Numbered from the stretch's first letter, positions 26,496-35,802 are shown. The stretch is 52,057 nt of DNA from Spirochaetales bacterium (GCA_017624275.1 JAGANG010000044.1:1-52057); one strand, 5' to 3'. Notes: a model not told the origin generated them from the letters alone. Numbers and translations: made by a program.

Positions 26496-26922
26496 AATTT
26501 TAGCAAAACGTATCAGAGCGAATCTTGTAGAACAGAAAGAAAAGTTGGAAGATTATTTGAAACTTTTGGATCAACAAGAAATTGATATTAATACAAGAAA
26601 TGGGGATAAATTGTTGTCTCATGCAAAAGTTGAAAAAGATGTTGTAAAAGAATTATCTCAATTGAAGATAATTTTGGAACCTCTTGAAAAAATGTACAGA
26701 AATTCTGCTTATCAAAAAGATGAAGATTTGCAGGGATTAAAAGAAAGTATAGACCGGTTGTCTAAGAATGTTCAGAAAAAGGCAGAATCAAATGCCGATA
26801 CTTTGACTTCTGCGTTGGACGATTTACAAAAGCAGATTAAGCAGGTGCGTTCTAAAAAAATAGTGAATACAAACAGAGTTTATTCTGATGCGGCACCTAG
26901 AATGTTAAATATTAACGGGTAA
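26482..26922 (+). CDS. FlgN-like flagellar chaperone or FliS-partner protein
   Basis: 146 residues, ATG 26482 preceded by GGGAGG within the end of fliS. The whole protein is predicted helical, with heptad-like stretches (VEQKEKLEDYLKLLDQQEID, LQGLKESIDRLSKNVQKK), the build of FlgN/FlgN-like chaperones that hold hook-associated proteins before export. Family assignment rests on size, helicity and position after fliS, so it is moderate. Confidence 0.65.
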   Translation: MLQPEILAKRIRANLVEQKEKLEDYLKLLDQQEIDINTRNGDKLLSHAKVEKDVVKELSQLKIILEPLEKMYRNSAYQKDEDLQGLKESIDRLSKNVQKKAESNADTLTSALDDLQKQIKQVRSKKIVNTNRVYSDAAPRMLNING

Positions 26923-26954
26923 CTTTTTTTTAAAACATAAGTTTCAATAGCTGG

Positions 26955-26992
26955 TCCGGTTTTTGATTTTTTTCAAATGCCGGATTTTTTTT
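26955..26992 (+). terminator. Intrinsic terminator of the fliS operon
   Basis: TCCGG and CCGGA (26955-26959, 26980-26984) close a stem extended by TTTGA/TCAAA, followed by eight T residues. Confidence 0.85.
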
Positions 26993-27107
26993 GTTTTACC
27001 GCAAATGTTTTTTATCCAAAAAAGAAATTTGTGCCATGTTCAAGATTATCAGGCTTTTTTTCGATAAGGCTATACATAGAACAACAATTTGCAAAGGATG
27101 GAGACTT

Positions 27108-27722
27108 ATGAAAAAGAAGGAAGTGTTATTTGTAGCTTTATTTTTTATTTTGCCTATCTTTATGTTTGCTAACGGTGAAATGAAAGGAATTGCCAGCTGG
27201 TACGGTCCGAAATTTCACGGTCGCCTTACAGCAAACGGAGAACGTTTTAACACATATTCTTTAACTGCCGCTCATAAAACATTACCGTTGAATTCTGTAG
27301 TAAAAGTGACTTCATTGGTAAACGGTAAAGAAGTAATCGTTCGTATTAATGACCGTGGTCCGTATGCGAAAGGACGTATTGTGGATTTATCAAAAGCTGC
27401 AGCTGTACGTTTGGATATGTTGAAAGACGGAACAATGCCGGTGAAACTTGAAGTATTGCGTTTGGGAGATAATAAATATCAACGTTATTCTTCTACACGT
27501 TATGATATTCAAGTGGCGTCTTTTAAAGATATTACAAAAGCTCAAGCTTTATGCGGACGTTTGGCAAAGGAAAATGTTAAAGCCGTTATTTCAAAAAGAA
27601 ATGTTTCCGGCACGACTGTTTACAGAGTAGAAATCCGTGAGTTGACTTACGGAATGCTTCATTCTCAAAAGTTGGCACTTCATGCTGCCGGTATTCATGA
27701 TTATTTGATTAAAAAATCTTAA
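27108..27722 (+). CDS. rlpA: RlpA-like septal ring lytic transglycosylase with SPOR domain
   Basis: 204 residues from ATG 27108 (AAAGGATGGAG upstream); an in-frame extension from 26991 runs through the preceding terminator and is rejected. A signal peptide ([15 protein letters not shown]) precedes a double-psi beta-barrel (about 24-115) with [22 protein letters not shown] and [13 protein letters not shown], carrying the conserved catalytic Asp and His region. The C-terminus ([17 protein letters not shown] onward) is a SPOR domain that binds denuded peptidoglycan at division sites. It probably cuts glycan strands during cell separation. No lipobox Cys is seen, unlike the E. coli protein. Confidence 0.9.
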   Translation: MKKKEVLFVALFFILPIFMFANGEMKGIASWYGPKFHGRLTANGERFNTYSLTAAHKTLPLNSVVKVTSLVNGKEVIVRINDRGPYAKGRIVDLSKAAAVRLDMLKDGTMPVKLEVLRLGDNKYQRYSSTRYDIQVASFKDITKAQALCGRLAKENVKAVISKRNVSGTTVYRVEIRELTYGMLHSQKLALHAAGIHDYLIKKS

Positions 27723-27742
27723 TTTGGTTAAGATTAAAAGGG

Positions 27743-27792
27743 AAAGGCTGTTTGATTTGAAATTAATCTTTCAATTCGGACAGCTTTTTTTG
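27743..27792 (+). terminator. Intrinsic terminator of rlpA
   Basis: GCTGT (27747-27751) pairs with ACAGC (27780-27784), continued inward by a mostly paired stem with two G-U pairs and one mismatch, then seven T residues. Confidence 0.8.
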
Positions 27793-27810
27793 TTGTAGTA
27801 ATGATTGCTG

Positions 27811-27862
27811 TTTTTTTAAAAAAAATGACCTGATTTCCGGAATATAAGAAATCAGGTCATTT
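27811..27862 (-). terminator. Intrinsic terminator of the lysA-type gene
   Basis: AAATGACCTGATTTC (27823-27837) pairs perfectly with GAAATCAGGTCATTT (27848-27862). On the minus strand it runs into a U-tract. It lies just past the stop codon at 27880. Confidence 0.9.
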
Positions 27863-27879
27863 GTGCTTTTAAGTAAATA

Positions 27880-29124
27880 TCAGAAATTTAATGTAGCAAA
27901 ATAATCATCGATTGTTTCCGCACGACGAATCATTTTAAACTCATGATTTGCTGTCATTAAAAATTCTGCACTTCGCAATTTTCCGTTGTAATTGAATCCC
28001 ATTGCATATCCGTGAGCTCCGGAATCATGAATTACAAGTGTATCGCCGATATCCAATTTCGGTAACATTCTGTCAATCGCAAACTTGTCGTTGTTTTCAC
28101 AAAGTGAACCTGTCACGTCGTATTTTTCATCACAAGGTTGGTTTTCTTTTCCCATTACGGTTATGTGATGATATGAACCATACAATGCCGGACGCATAAG
28201 ATTTGCCATACAAGCGTCTAGCCCGGCATAACGTTTGTAAGTATTTTTTTCATGCAAAACTTTTGTAACCAAATATCCGTAAGGTCCTAAAATTACACGA
28301 CCGCATTCCATATAAATACGAATAGGATCGAGTCCGTTAGGAATAATGTATTCATTATATTTTGCCTGGATTCCTTTTCCGACATATTCTAAATCTACCG
28401 GTGTTTGTTCCGGTTTGTAAGGAATACCGATTCCGCCGCCGAAATTAACGAATTCAAGAGCGATTCCGAGTTTGTTTTTAATTTCTACCGCAAGTTCAAA
28501 AATCATTTTAGCTGTTTCAATAAAATAATCGGCGTTCAGTTCGTTTGAAGCAATCATTGTGTGTAAACCGAAACGTTTTACACCTTTTTCAAGAAGGATT
28601 TTGTAACCTTCGAAAAGTTGGTCTCTTGTAAAACCATATTTTGCTTCTTCCGGATTTCCGATTAAAACGTTTCCTTTTCTAAGCGGTCCCGGATTGTATC
28701 TGAAACATACGATTTCAGGTAATCCTGCATTTTTTTCAAGAAAATCAATATGTGAAATATCATCAAGATTGATAATAGCTTCTATTTCACGAGCTTTTTT
28801 ATATTCTTCAGCCGGAGTATCGTTTGAAGTAAACATGATGTAATCGCCGGGAAGTCCGACTTTTTGAGCCATAAGCAATTCAGGTAATGAACTGCAATCT
28901 GCTCCGAATCCTTCTTCTTTCAAAATTTCCAATATCGCCGGATTCGGTGTCGCTTTTACTGCAAAATAATTGCGGAACATCGGAGCCCAATCAAAAGCTT
29001 TTTTGAAACGGCGTGCATTTTCCCGAATGGCTTGTTCATCATAAATGTAAAACGGTGTAGGATTATTTTGTGTAATTTTATCAATATCCGCTTGTGTAAA
29101 CGGAACTTTCTTTTCACAACTCAT
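27880..29124 (-). CDS. lysA: PLP-dependent decarboxylase, diaminopimelate decarboxylase type
   Basis: 414 residues from ATG 29124 with AAGGAG upstream; the extension to 29175 has no ribosome site. It is a fold III PLP enzyme: Lys in NYFAVKATPNP binds the cofactor, FGGGIGIPY binds phosphate, and ECGR and GSLCENNDKF supply the second-subunit active site (Cys-Glu pair). It would make lysine from meso-diaminopimelate. The carboxynorspermidine or ornithine branch is less likely but cannot be excluded without alignment. It is divergent from the radical SAM gene and has its own terminator. Confidence 0.85.
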   Translation of the reverse strand: MSCEKKVPFTQADIDKITQNNPTPFYIYDEQAIRENARRFKKAFDWAPMFRNYFAVKATPNPAILEILKEEGFGADCSSLPELLMAQKVGLPGDYIMFTSNDTPAEEYKKAREIEAIINLDDISHIDFLEKNAGLPEIVCFRYNPGPLRKGNVLIGNPEEAKYGFTRDQLFEGYKILLEKGVKRFGLHTMIASNELNADYFIETAKMIFELAVEIKNKLGIALEFVNFGGGIGIPYKPEQTPVDLEYVGKGIQAKYNEYIIPNGLDPIRIYMECGRVILGPYGYLVTKVLHEKNTYKRYAGLDACMANLMRPALYGSYHHITVMGKENQPCDEKYDVTGSLCENNDKFAIDRMLPKLDIGDTLVIHDSGAHGYAMGFNYNGKLRSAEFLMTANHEFKMIRRAETIDDYFATLNF

Positions 29125-29302
29125 GTTTTTCTCCTTGTTTAAATATTTGCCTGTTTTATACTCAAATATCAGCATTTATGCAAATATCATTTATAAATTC
29201 TTCGGTAATATGCGGTGTTTATTTTTTTGCTGAGGTAAATTAACGGCACGGTGAGTAAACAGATAAATCGGGTTGTTAAAACACGAAAAATAAATTATTT
29301 TA

Positions 29303-29319
29303 CACCCCGATGTGGGGTG
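29303..29319 (+). promoter_or_regulatory. Hairpin holding the start codon of the radical SAM gene in its loop
   Basis: CACCCC (29303-29308) pairs with GGGGTG (29314-29319). The 5-base loop GATGT contains the ATG at 29310. No Shine-Dalgarno is present, and no other in-frame start lies upstream before a stop at 29277. Confidence 0.5.
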
Positions 29320-30227
29320 AAAAGCGTTTTTACAGTTTGGATTATTTTTATCGACAAAAATTCGGAACAAAAGTAGCGAGAGTTACGATTGACGGTGGTT
29401 TTACCTGCCCGAATCGTGACGGAACCGTAAGTTCCGGCGGTTGCCTCTTTTGCGGAGCTGCCGGTGCCGGAGACTTTTGTGCAGAAAAAAGTTTGTCCGT
29501 TTCTGAACAGATTGAAGTACAAAAAAGTGTACTTTGCAATAAATGGAAAGAGCTGAAAATTATTCCGTATTTTCAATCCTTTACAAATACTTATGCTGCA
29601 ACGGATATTTTGCGTCAAAAATATGAAGAAGCATTGCAAGCCGAAGATTGTGTCGGTTTGTCGATTGCAACCAGAGCGGATTGTTTGGGCGATGATGTCG
29701 TTGATTTGCTCGAAGAAATGAACAGGCGAACATTTTTGCAGGTAGAGCTTGGTTTGCAAACGGTAAATGATGTGACTGCAGAAAAAATTAATCGGGGATA
29801 TTCGCTGGATGTTTTTACTCAAAGCGTTTTGAGATTGCAAAAGCGAGGGATTGAAACTGTAGCTCATTTAATAGTAGGGTTGCCGGGCGAAACTTTGACT
29901 GATTATTTGAATGCCGTTCGTTATGTTTCTGATATGAAAATAAACGGTGTAAAAATCCAAGTTTTGTATTTATTACAAGATGCTCCGTTGATGAAATGGT
30001 ACCGAGAGGGAAAAATAAAATTTTTAGAGCGTTTTGAATATATTGACATACTTGTTCAAATGTTGACTTATTTATCTCCAGAAGTTGTAGTACATAGATT
30101 GACCGGAGATCCGCCTTGGAAGTCGCTTGTAGAACCTAAATGGACAACGGATAAAAAACAGGTTTTAAACCAAATTAATCAATATTTAAAAGAAAAAAAT
30201 CTTTATCAAGGATGTCGGAGGAATTAG
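29310..30227 (+). CDS. Radical SAM protein, TIGR01212/YhcC family
   Basis: 305 residues. It begins like this family (YSLDYFYRQKFGTKVARVTI then DGGFTCPNRDG) with the spaced cluster cysteines TCPNRDGTVSSGGCLFC. SIATRADCLGDDVVDLLEEM and ELGLQTVNDVTAEKINRGY are typical family segments. The molecular role is not firmly established; a tRNA or cofactor modification role is possible. It ends 2 bases before the next lipoprotein gene, whose GGAGG lies inside it, so it leads or joins that operon. Confidence 0.9.
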   Translation: MWGEKRFYSLDYFYRQKFGTKVARVTIDGGFTCPNRDGTVSSGGCLFCGAAGAGDFCAEKSLSVSEQIEVQKSVLCNKWKELKIIPYFQSFTNTYAATDILRQKYEEALQAEDCVGLSIATRADCLGDDVVDLLEEMNRRTFLQVELGLQTVNDVTAEKINRGYSLDVFTQSVLRLQKRGIETVAHLIVGLPGETLTDYLNAVRYVSDMKINGVKIQVLYLLQDAPLMKWYREGKIKFLERFEYIDILVQMLTYLSPEVVVHRLTGDPPWKSLVEPKWTTDKKQVLNQINQYLKEKNLYQGCRRN

Positions 30228-30229
30228 AG

Positions 30230-30778
30230 ATGAAGAAAATAATATTTATTTGTTTACCGCTTATTTTAATGCTTACTAGCTGTATTATGGGAGCAAAATT
30301 TAAAACAACTTTTGATGAAGAATCAAAAACATCTTTTTATGTACCTACATTGGTAGATTATTCTGCTTATTTGTATATTTCCAGAGATTTGCTTACTAAT
30401 GAATGTAATATGCGAATGAAAGTAAAAGATATTCAGGATACCGAAGATGACGTTTTGAATTATCGTCGGGTAAAAATAGGTACAACAGCTCATTCTTTGG
30501 AATTTGAAACATTTCCGGGGGATCACGTAAAGAAGATAGATCGTGTTTATGAAGAGTTTGACGGTATAAAAAATACAGTCAGAAAACATGCCGAGATTGC
30601 AGATATTCCTCTTACGGATCAACAGGTGGATATTTTTAATGAAATGATAAATGACCGTGAACCTATAACCGTTACATTTGTCGGTGATAAAGAAGTTACT
30701 AAAGAATTACCCACTCGTGAAAAGAGTGCAATCGATATGATGCTTAAAAAATATATGGAATTGCTTTATTTATATTAA
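30230..30778 (+). CDS. Lipoprotein of unknown function
   Basis: 182 residues. A lipoprotein signal (FICLPLILMLTSC, Cys18) is followed by a compact alpha/beta region without a motif I recognise (YLYISRDLLTNECNMRMKV, ITVTFVGDKEVTKELP). ATG 30230 has CGGAGGAATT upstream. It precedes the LolA-like and MMPL genes by a short gap, so it may be an accessory lipoprotein of that transport system. Function unassigned. Confidence 0.75.
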   Translation: MKKIIFICLPLILMLTSCIMGAKFKTTFDEESKTSFYVPTLVDYSAYLYISRDLLTNECNMRMKVKDIQDTEDDVLNYRRVKIGTTAHSLEFETFPGDHVKKIDRVYEEFDGIKNTVRKHAEIADIPLTDQQVDIFNEMINDREPITVTFVGDKEVTKELPTREKSAIDMMLKKYMELLYLY

Positions 30779-30799
30779 TGAAGTAGGAGTTTATTTGTA

Positions 30800-31375
30800 A
30801 TGAAAAGAATTTTTTTATTGATATTTTTGTCTGTTACTTTTTTTGCAATGTCTGAAGATATTGCTATTCCTCGTCCTAAAGATGATTTGCTTTATACTGA
30901 ATATACATCACGAAAAAGTTCACCTTATATAAAGAAAGTTATCGAATCCAGCGGTTGGCTTGCTAAAGACGGTAAAAAATTTGCGTTTTATCAAGATACG
31001 CCGTCAGTAATGAAAGTCGTAAATAAGGGCGATGAAATGTCATTGAAAATCGGTAATAATAAACCGATGAAAATGAAAGTTTCTGCTGCCGGCGGTGGTG
31101 AATATAGTGACGTGAATATACTTTTTACTGCCGATACTGCTGAGATTAATCGCATTTTTACAATAAACCGTGAAGCTGTCGGAAGCAAAATGCGTTATTT
31201 TCTTCAGCCTAAAGTTAAAGACGGAGCTGTAGGAAAATTGGAATTTATGCGTTTTGTAGGTACTGGTGATAAGTTGGAAAAACTGGAAATGAAGTATAAG
31301 AACGGAACAATGATTGAATTTAAATTTTTTAATACAGTGACAGGAGAAAGCATTGATGAAAAGAAATTTGATTAG
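30800..31375 (+). CDS. LolA-like periplasmic lipid/lipoprotein carrier
   Basis: 191 residues with a signal peptide (IFLLIFLSVTFFAMS). The mature part alternates strands as in the half-barrel of LolA (WLAKDGKKFAFYQDT, MKYKNGTMIEFKFFNTVTG at the end), typical of outer-membrane lipoprotein-sorting-like proteins. It overlaps the MMPL gene by 20 bases. LolA-like proteins beside MMPL exporters occur in lipid-export clusters such as aryl polyene loci, so the cargo may be a lipid rather than a lipoprotein. This is moderate-confidence family assignment by pattern. Confidence 0.72.
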   Translation: MKRIFLLIFLSVTFFAMSEDIAIPRPKDDLLYTEYTSRKSSPYIKKVIESSGWLAKDGKKFAFYQDTPSVMKVVNKGDEMSLKIGNNKPMKMKVSAAGGGEYSDVNILFTADTAEINRIFTINREAVGSKMRYFLQPKVKDGAVGKLEFMRFVGTGDKLEKLEMKYKNGTMIEFKFFNTVTGESIDEKKFD

Positions 31376-33674
31376 TAGGGTAATTGTTTTTTCTATTATT
31401 GCGGTTGCTGTGTTATTGATTGTTTTCAGTGCAATGAATTTGAAACTTAATTCTCAAATTACAAATATGTTGCCGCGAGATGAAAATCTTATGCGAAGTG
31501 TGGCACTTACTGCCGATTCTTCGGTTTCCGATAAATTGCTCCTTTATATTCACAATGAAGATTCAGAAAAATTGGATATGATGATAGATAAAGCCGATGC
31601 AATAGTTAATGCTGAGGATTTTCTTACGCCGAATATTCCGACTGCTCAGCAAATTAATGAAATAAAGCTTTATTTGCAAAAAAATGCTTTTGTTTTGTAT
31701 CCTTATGAGGAATTTGATGCTCCGTTTTCTGAAGCAGAAATTAAGAATCGATTGGAAAAGAAATTTGCATATTTGCAAAATAATCCTTTTGAAGATTTAG
31801 GAGAATTGTTTTTTGCCGATCCGTTAAATCAAATTTCAGATTTAATGAAGTTGCAATTTTCATCATCAAATCCTCTTTCTGTTTATCGTGACGGAATTTT
31901 AAGTGAGGATAAAACATCGTATTTACGAGTTTTTAGTACCGGAAGCAGTTCGAGTGATACAAAGAATTCGGCATTGTTGCTTGATTTGGATAATAAAATA
32001 AAATCTATTGCAGCAGAAAACGGCGGTAATTCATTTTTATACGGAGCTCATTTTTATTTTATAGAGTCTTCATCTACTATTCAAAAAGAAGTTTCCGTAA
32101 TTTGTGTTTTCTCAATTTTATTGACAATCCTTGTTTTCTTCTTTTTCTTTCGCAATTTGGAATTAATTTTTTATGCTTTTATGCCTGTTGTTGCGGGAAT
32201 GGCTCTTACATTTGTCAGTATTCTTGTTTTCTGTAAGGAATTCGGAGCCATTGCGTTAGGATTCGGTGCAACTGCTGCGGGGATTTGTATTGATTATTCG
32301 ATACATTATTTATTTAAAGCAGATTTTTATGGGACTCTTAAAGATTTGCGACATGGAATAGGTAAGTCTTTGTTTATGGGATATCTTACAACTGTTTTAT
32401 CTTTTCTGTTGTTACTTTTATCAAAAATAGATTCTCTTGGCGAGATTGCTTTGTTCGGTTGTCTTGTGATAACTTTTTCATTTGTGTTGTGTTGGTTTGG
32501 ACTTCAGAATTTATTGCCGCCGGAAAAGATTTTCTACCGTGTGAAGTATTTGTCCTTCGGTGAAAAATTATTTCCTAAATGGCGAATTCCTTTTGTATGT
32601 TTATTTGCTTGTTTGGCGATTGCGTCAATTTTTACACATTTAGAAACGGATTCCAGCAAGCTTGATATTCAGCATAAAGAATTGGATGCACGAGCTGGTA
32701 AAATTATCAGTGAATTTGGAGAATCTACAAATAACGTATTCATTGGTTTCCCGGGTAAAACAGAGGATGAAGCTATTGATGCTGCCATGAATGCGACTTT
32801 AGCAATTTACAAAAAAATGCCTGAACTTTTATTTTTAAATCCGGCGATTTTTCTTCCTACAGAAAATGTAGTGCAATCACGAATTGACTATATTATGAAT
32901 AATTTTGATAAACAAGCTTTTCTTAATGCTGTATCACAAAGTGATTTTACCGAAGCCGCATTTGGCTCTTTTTTTGCGACATTAGAAAGTTTGGAAGACG
33001 GAACTTATGGATTGGGCGAGTTCCCGAGTTATTTGAAAATGCAAGCCGATGCGTCAATCGCAGAATACGACGGTATGTATTATTTTATGATTCATATCGG
33101 AGATCGTGAGCGTGCAGAAAAAGTTTATGCATGTTTAGAGTCGTTGAATGTAAATTTTGTCCCTGTTGATATTATGCGTGACAGCGTGAAAGGTTTGCAA
33201 ACTTTTGAAATGAAATCGATGATTTTAATCGGTATTGCGGTGATTTTAATTTTCTTTGCTATTTTTGCTGCATTTAAAAACGTGAAAATTGCGTTGACAT
33301 CGATTTTACCTATTATTGCAGGACTTGTGGGAATACTCGGAATAAATGCGTTAATGAAAAATCCTATTAATATTATGCATATTACTTCTGCAATTTTAGT
33401 AGTGGGTATCGGTGTAGATTACGGGATTTTGTCGTCTTCTACATGGAATATGTGGTTTAAAAAAGATCTTGTCGGTGACGATTGGATTAAAAAGCGAAAC
33501 AGTACGGTTCAGTCGATTTTTGCAGCTGCATTGACAACTCTTGCATCTTTTGGATTGTTGGCAATCAGTTCTTCCGGTGCGTTGTTCTCGTTGGGGATTT
33601 CGATGATTTTTGGAATTGTATTTGCACTCTGTACAGCGGTTTTAATTATTCCGTTGGCGTATGGAGATAAATAA
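31356..33674 (+). CDS. MMPL/RND-type lipid exporter
   Basis: 772 residues from ATG 31356 (CAGGAG upstream; TTG at 31353 is the adjacent alternative). Layout is an N-terminal membrane segment, a periplasmic domain, five clustered segments (about 245-390, including GFGATAAGICIDYSIHYLF), a second periplasmic domain and a closing cluster (about 620-770, with VVGIGVDYGIL). The two (A/G)xGxxxDY motifs carry the Asp residues of the proton relay typical of MMPL exporters. It matches the predicted-exporter branch (COG4258-like). With the LolA-like carrier it probably moves lipid across the envelope. Confidence 0.88.
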   Translation: MKRNLISRVIVFSIIAVAVLLIVFSAMNLKLNSQITNMLPRDENLMRSVALTADSSVSDKLLLYIHNEDSEKLDMMIDKADAIVNAEDFLTPNIPTAQQINEIKLYLQKNAFVLYPYEEFDAPFSEAEIKNRLEKKFAYLQNNPFEDLGELFFADPLNQISDLMKLQFSSSNPLSVYRDGILSEDKTSYLRVFSTGSSSSDTKNSALLLDLDNKIKSIAAENGGNSFLYGAHFYFIESSSTIQKEVSVICVFSILLTILVFFFFFRNLELIFYAFMPVVAGMALTFVSILVFCKEFGAIALGFGATAAGICIDYSIHYLFKADFYGTLKDLRHGIGKSLFMGYLTTVLSFLLLLLSKIDSLGEIALFGCLVITFSFVLCWFGLQNLLPPEKIFYRVKYLSFGEKLFPKWRIPFVCLFACLAIASIFTHLETDSSKLDIQHKELDARAGKIISEFGESTNNVFIGFPGKTEDEAIDAAMNATLAIYKKMPELLFLNPAIFLPTENVVQSRIDYIMNNFDKQAFLNAVSQSDFTEAAFGSFFATLESLEDGTYGLGEFPSYLKMQADASIAEYDGMYYFMIHIGDRERAEKVYACLESLNVNFVPVDIMRDSVKGLQTFEMKSMILIGIAVILIFFAIFAAFKNVKIALTSILPIIAGLVGILGINALMKNPINIMHITSAILVVGIGVDYGILSSSTWNMWFKKDLVGDDWIKKRNSTVQSIFAAALTTLASFGLLAISSSGALFSLGISMIFGIVFALCTAVLIIPLAYGDK

Positions 33675-34328
33675 GTGCAGTGTATTCTTTGTGGTTGTAA
33701 TGATACAAAAGCTGTTACGGTAAAGAATAAGAAAGGAATGAAGAATTTCTTTCGATGTGCAAAATGTGATTTTTGTTTTCTCGATCGAGAGCAGCTTTTG
33801 GATTCTTGTGCAGAAAAAGAACGTTATTTACATCATCAAAACTCTGAGGATAATCTAGGTTATGTAGAATGGCTCAGCGGAATTGTAAATGAGGCAGCGA
33901 AAGTAATCGATTTGAAAGGGAAAAAGATTTTAGATTACGGTTGCGGTCATACGCCGGTTTTACCTAAGATTTTGCAGGATAAAGAACATAATATAAGTAA
34001 TGTTGATTATTATGATTTGTATTTTTATCCTGATTTGAATGCCGGTGAAAAATATTCTTGCATTTTCTCAATTGAAGTGTTTGAACATTTCAGAGATGTT
34101 TATAAGGAAATAGAATACGCACTTTCTTTTTTGGAAAAAGGTGGATATTTTGTATTGTCTACCGGTTTTTTACTGCCGGAAGATAAGTTTGCATCCTGGT
34201 GGTATATTCAGGATGCAACTCATATTTCTTTTTATTCTGAGCAAACTTTAGATTGGATTGCAAAAACTTTTTCATTACGGATTGTTTTTTCAAACGGAAA
34301 AAATCTCGTAATATTTGAGAAATTATAA
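33675..34328 (+). CDS. Class I methyltransferase with N-terminal zinc ribbon
   Basis: 217 residues from GTG 33675, directly after the MMPL stop. The N-terminus has CILCG and CAKCDFC, a two-CxxC zinc-ribbon pattern. The SAM-binding loop reads ILDYGCGHTPVL, and SIEVFEHF and LEKGGYFVLST are late fold strands. The substrate is unknown; position at the end of the exporter operon suggests an envelope molecule or cargo. Its 3' end overlaps the convergent ricT-like gene by 6 bases. Confidence 0.82.
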   Translation: MQCILCGCNDTKAVTVKNKKGMKNFFRCAKCDFCFLDREQLLDSCAEKERYLHHQNSEDNLGYVEWLSGIVNEAAKVIDLKGKKILDYGCGHTPVLPKILQDKEHNISNVDYYDLYFYPDLNAGEKYSCIFSIEVFEHFRDVYKEIEYALSFLEKGGYFVLSTGFLLPEDKFASWWYIQDATHISFYSEQTLDWIAKTFSLRIVFSNGKNLVIFEKL

Positions 34329-35267
34329 TTCTATAGTTGCACTGTATGTATTTTTTTCACGTTTAAGCTGTTTTCTATCCAGTACAACAAAAGCCGGATC
34401 ACTGTTTTTTTCAGAGACAGCTCTTATTTTCTTTGTTTGAATGTTTATTTCGGTAACTATATACGGTTCTTGATTAACAAAAATTTTTGAGCCTTCTCTT
34501 GGATAATCCTTTTTTTCATCCATGTAAGCATTAAACTCATACGACAAACAACACAAAAGTCGTCCGCAAGTACCACTGATTTTTTGGGAATTAAGTGTAA
34601 TATTTTGTTCTTTTGCCATTTTTATGGTAATCGGAGTTAAATCGTTCAAAACATTTCCACAACATAAATGTTTTCCGCATTGTCCGTAACTGCTTATTAT
34701 ACGGCATTCGTCACGTACTCCGATTTGTCTGAGTTCGATTCTTGTTTTGAATATAGAAGCTAAATCTTTTACCAATTCACGAAAATCTACTCGACCGTCG
34801 GATGTAAAATTGAATAATATTTTAGAATCTTCAAGAAAATAATGAGCACTGATAAGTTTCATATCCAATTTATGCTCCAATATTTTCTTTTTTGTAATAT
34901 CAAAAGCTTTTACTTCTTTCTTTATGTTTTCGGCATGACGACTTCTGTCTTTTTCAGTAGCAATTCTTACTATATCTTGTAAATTATCCTGATATTGAAT
35001 CTCTTCCATGTTGGAAGTTTGTCCTTGGCAAATACCGATCTCGTTTCCGTATATAGTAGGAATTACTACCAGCATACCTTTTGTGATTGCCGGATTTTTT
35101 GTTTTAAAGATTGAAGATGATTGATTGTAAGGTATTTTTATTCTGTAGAAAAAATCATCATCAGCAAATTTATGATTTTTCTTTGTTCTCTTTTTGATTG
35201 ACGTTGTATCATCTTCAAGAGCTTTTAGATTATCAAGATTTTCGGTTGTATATGTAGAATCGTCCAT
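34323..35267 (-). CDS. RicT/YaaT-like PSP1-domain protein
   Basis: 314 residues. The PSP1 core includes GMLVVIPTIYGNEIG, FNFTSDGRVDFRELVKDLA and RIELRQIGVRDECRI. Conserved cysteines appear as CGKHLCCG and CGRLLCCLSYE; in Bacillus these help the Ric complex hold an Fe-S cluster and regulate RNase Y. The N-terminal 40 residues are charged and probably disordered. It is the last gene of an operon after yaaR, a pairing also known in Bacillus. No RicA or RicF is in the window. Confidence 0.9.
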   Translation of the reverse strand: MDDSTYTTENLDNLKALEDDTTSIKKRTKKNHKFADDDFFYRIKIPYNQSSSIFKTKNPAITKGMLVVIPTIYGNEIGICQGQTSNMEEIQYQDNLQDIVRIATEKDRSRHAENIKKEVKAFDITKKKILEHKLDMKLISAHYFLEDSKILFNFTSDGRVDFRELVKDLASIFKTRIELRQIGVRDECRIISSYGQCGKHLCCGNVLNDLTPITIKMAKEQNITLNSQKISGTCGRLLCCLSYEFNAYMDEKKDYPREGSKIFVNQEPYIVTEINIQTKKIRAVSEKNSDPAFVVLDRKQLKREKNTYSATIEL

Positions 35268-35290
35268 AATGGCTGTCTCCTGTTTTTATT

Positions 35291-35788
35291 TTATGAAAGC
35301 AAATCGAGTAATAAACCTTCTATACTGTCAATTTTTGTAGCAATGGCAATTACACTTTTTTGTTGTTTCATAAACTCACGTGTTAGTTCTAACAAATTTT
35401 TATTTATTACTTGCAAATGTAATTTAAAATTTTTTTGTCCGTTTCTGTAAGTCGCTTTTTTTTCCACTTTTTCAGTAGAAGAAACAACTTTTTTTAACAA
35501 ACTTTGTATTAACTTTTTGTAATCTTCCAAATCTTCGACTTTCTTATACTTTTTAAGGTTTCGACCTTTTGCACTGATGTTTTTTAACAGATTGGCAATT
35601 TCATCATTTAATTCATTTTTATTTTCGGAAACTTGTTCAATGGCTTCAGGTTCGTCTTCTTGCATCAACATTTTTTGAAAAAGTGAAGCTTGTTTTGTAA
35701 TTGTCGAAGTTCTTTTTGTTCTTTTCTGGTCATCATTATTTTTAATTTCAGGATTTAAAAAGAAATAATTGTTGTTGATTTTATCCAT
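35291..35788 (-). CDS. YaaR-family (DUF327) protein
   Basis: 165 residues. A disordered N-terminus with KRTKRTSTI is followed by helices typical of DUF327 (ISAKGRNLKKYKKVEDLEDY, VINKNLLELTREFM) and a SIEGLLLDLLS end. The family has no settled function; it is linked with yaaT/ricT in Bacillus, and the same adjacency is seen here. The gene lies between bactofilin and ricT with short gaps, indicating an operon. Confidence 0.8.
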   Translation of the reverse strand: MDKINNNYFFLNPEIKNNDDQKRTKRTSTITKQASLFQKMLMQEDEPEAIEQVSENKNELNDEIANLLKNISAKGRNLKKYKKVEDLEDYKKLIQSLLKKVVSSTEKVEKKATYRNGQKNFKLHLQVINKNLLELTREFMKQQKSVIAIATKIDSIEGLLLDLLS

Positions 35789-35802
35789 TTATATGCCTGA
35801 TT

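Noticed and set aside
26991..27107. N-terminal extension of RlpA
   Set aside because: It would start inside the fliS terminator and bury the signal peptide; ATG 27108 has a ribosome site and a signal peptide.
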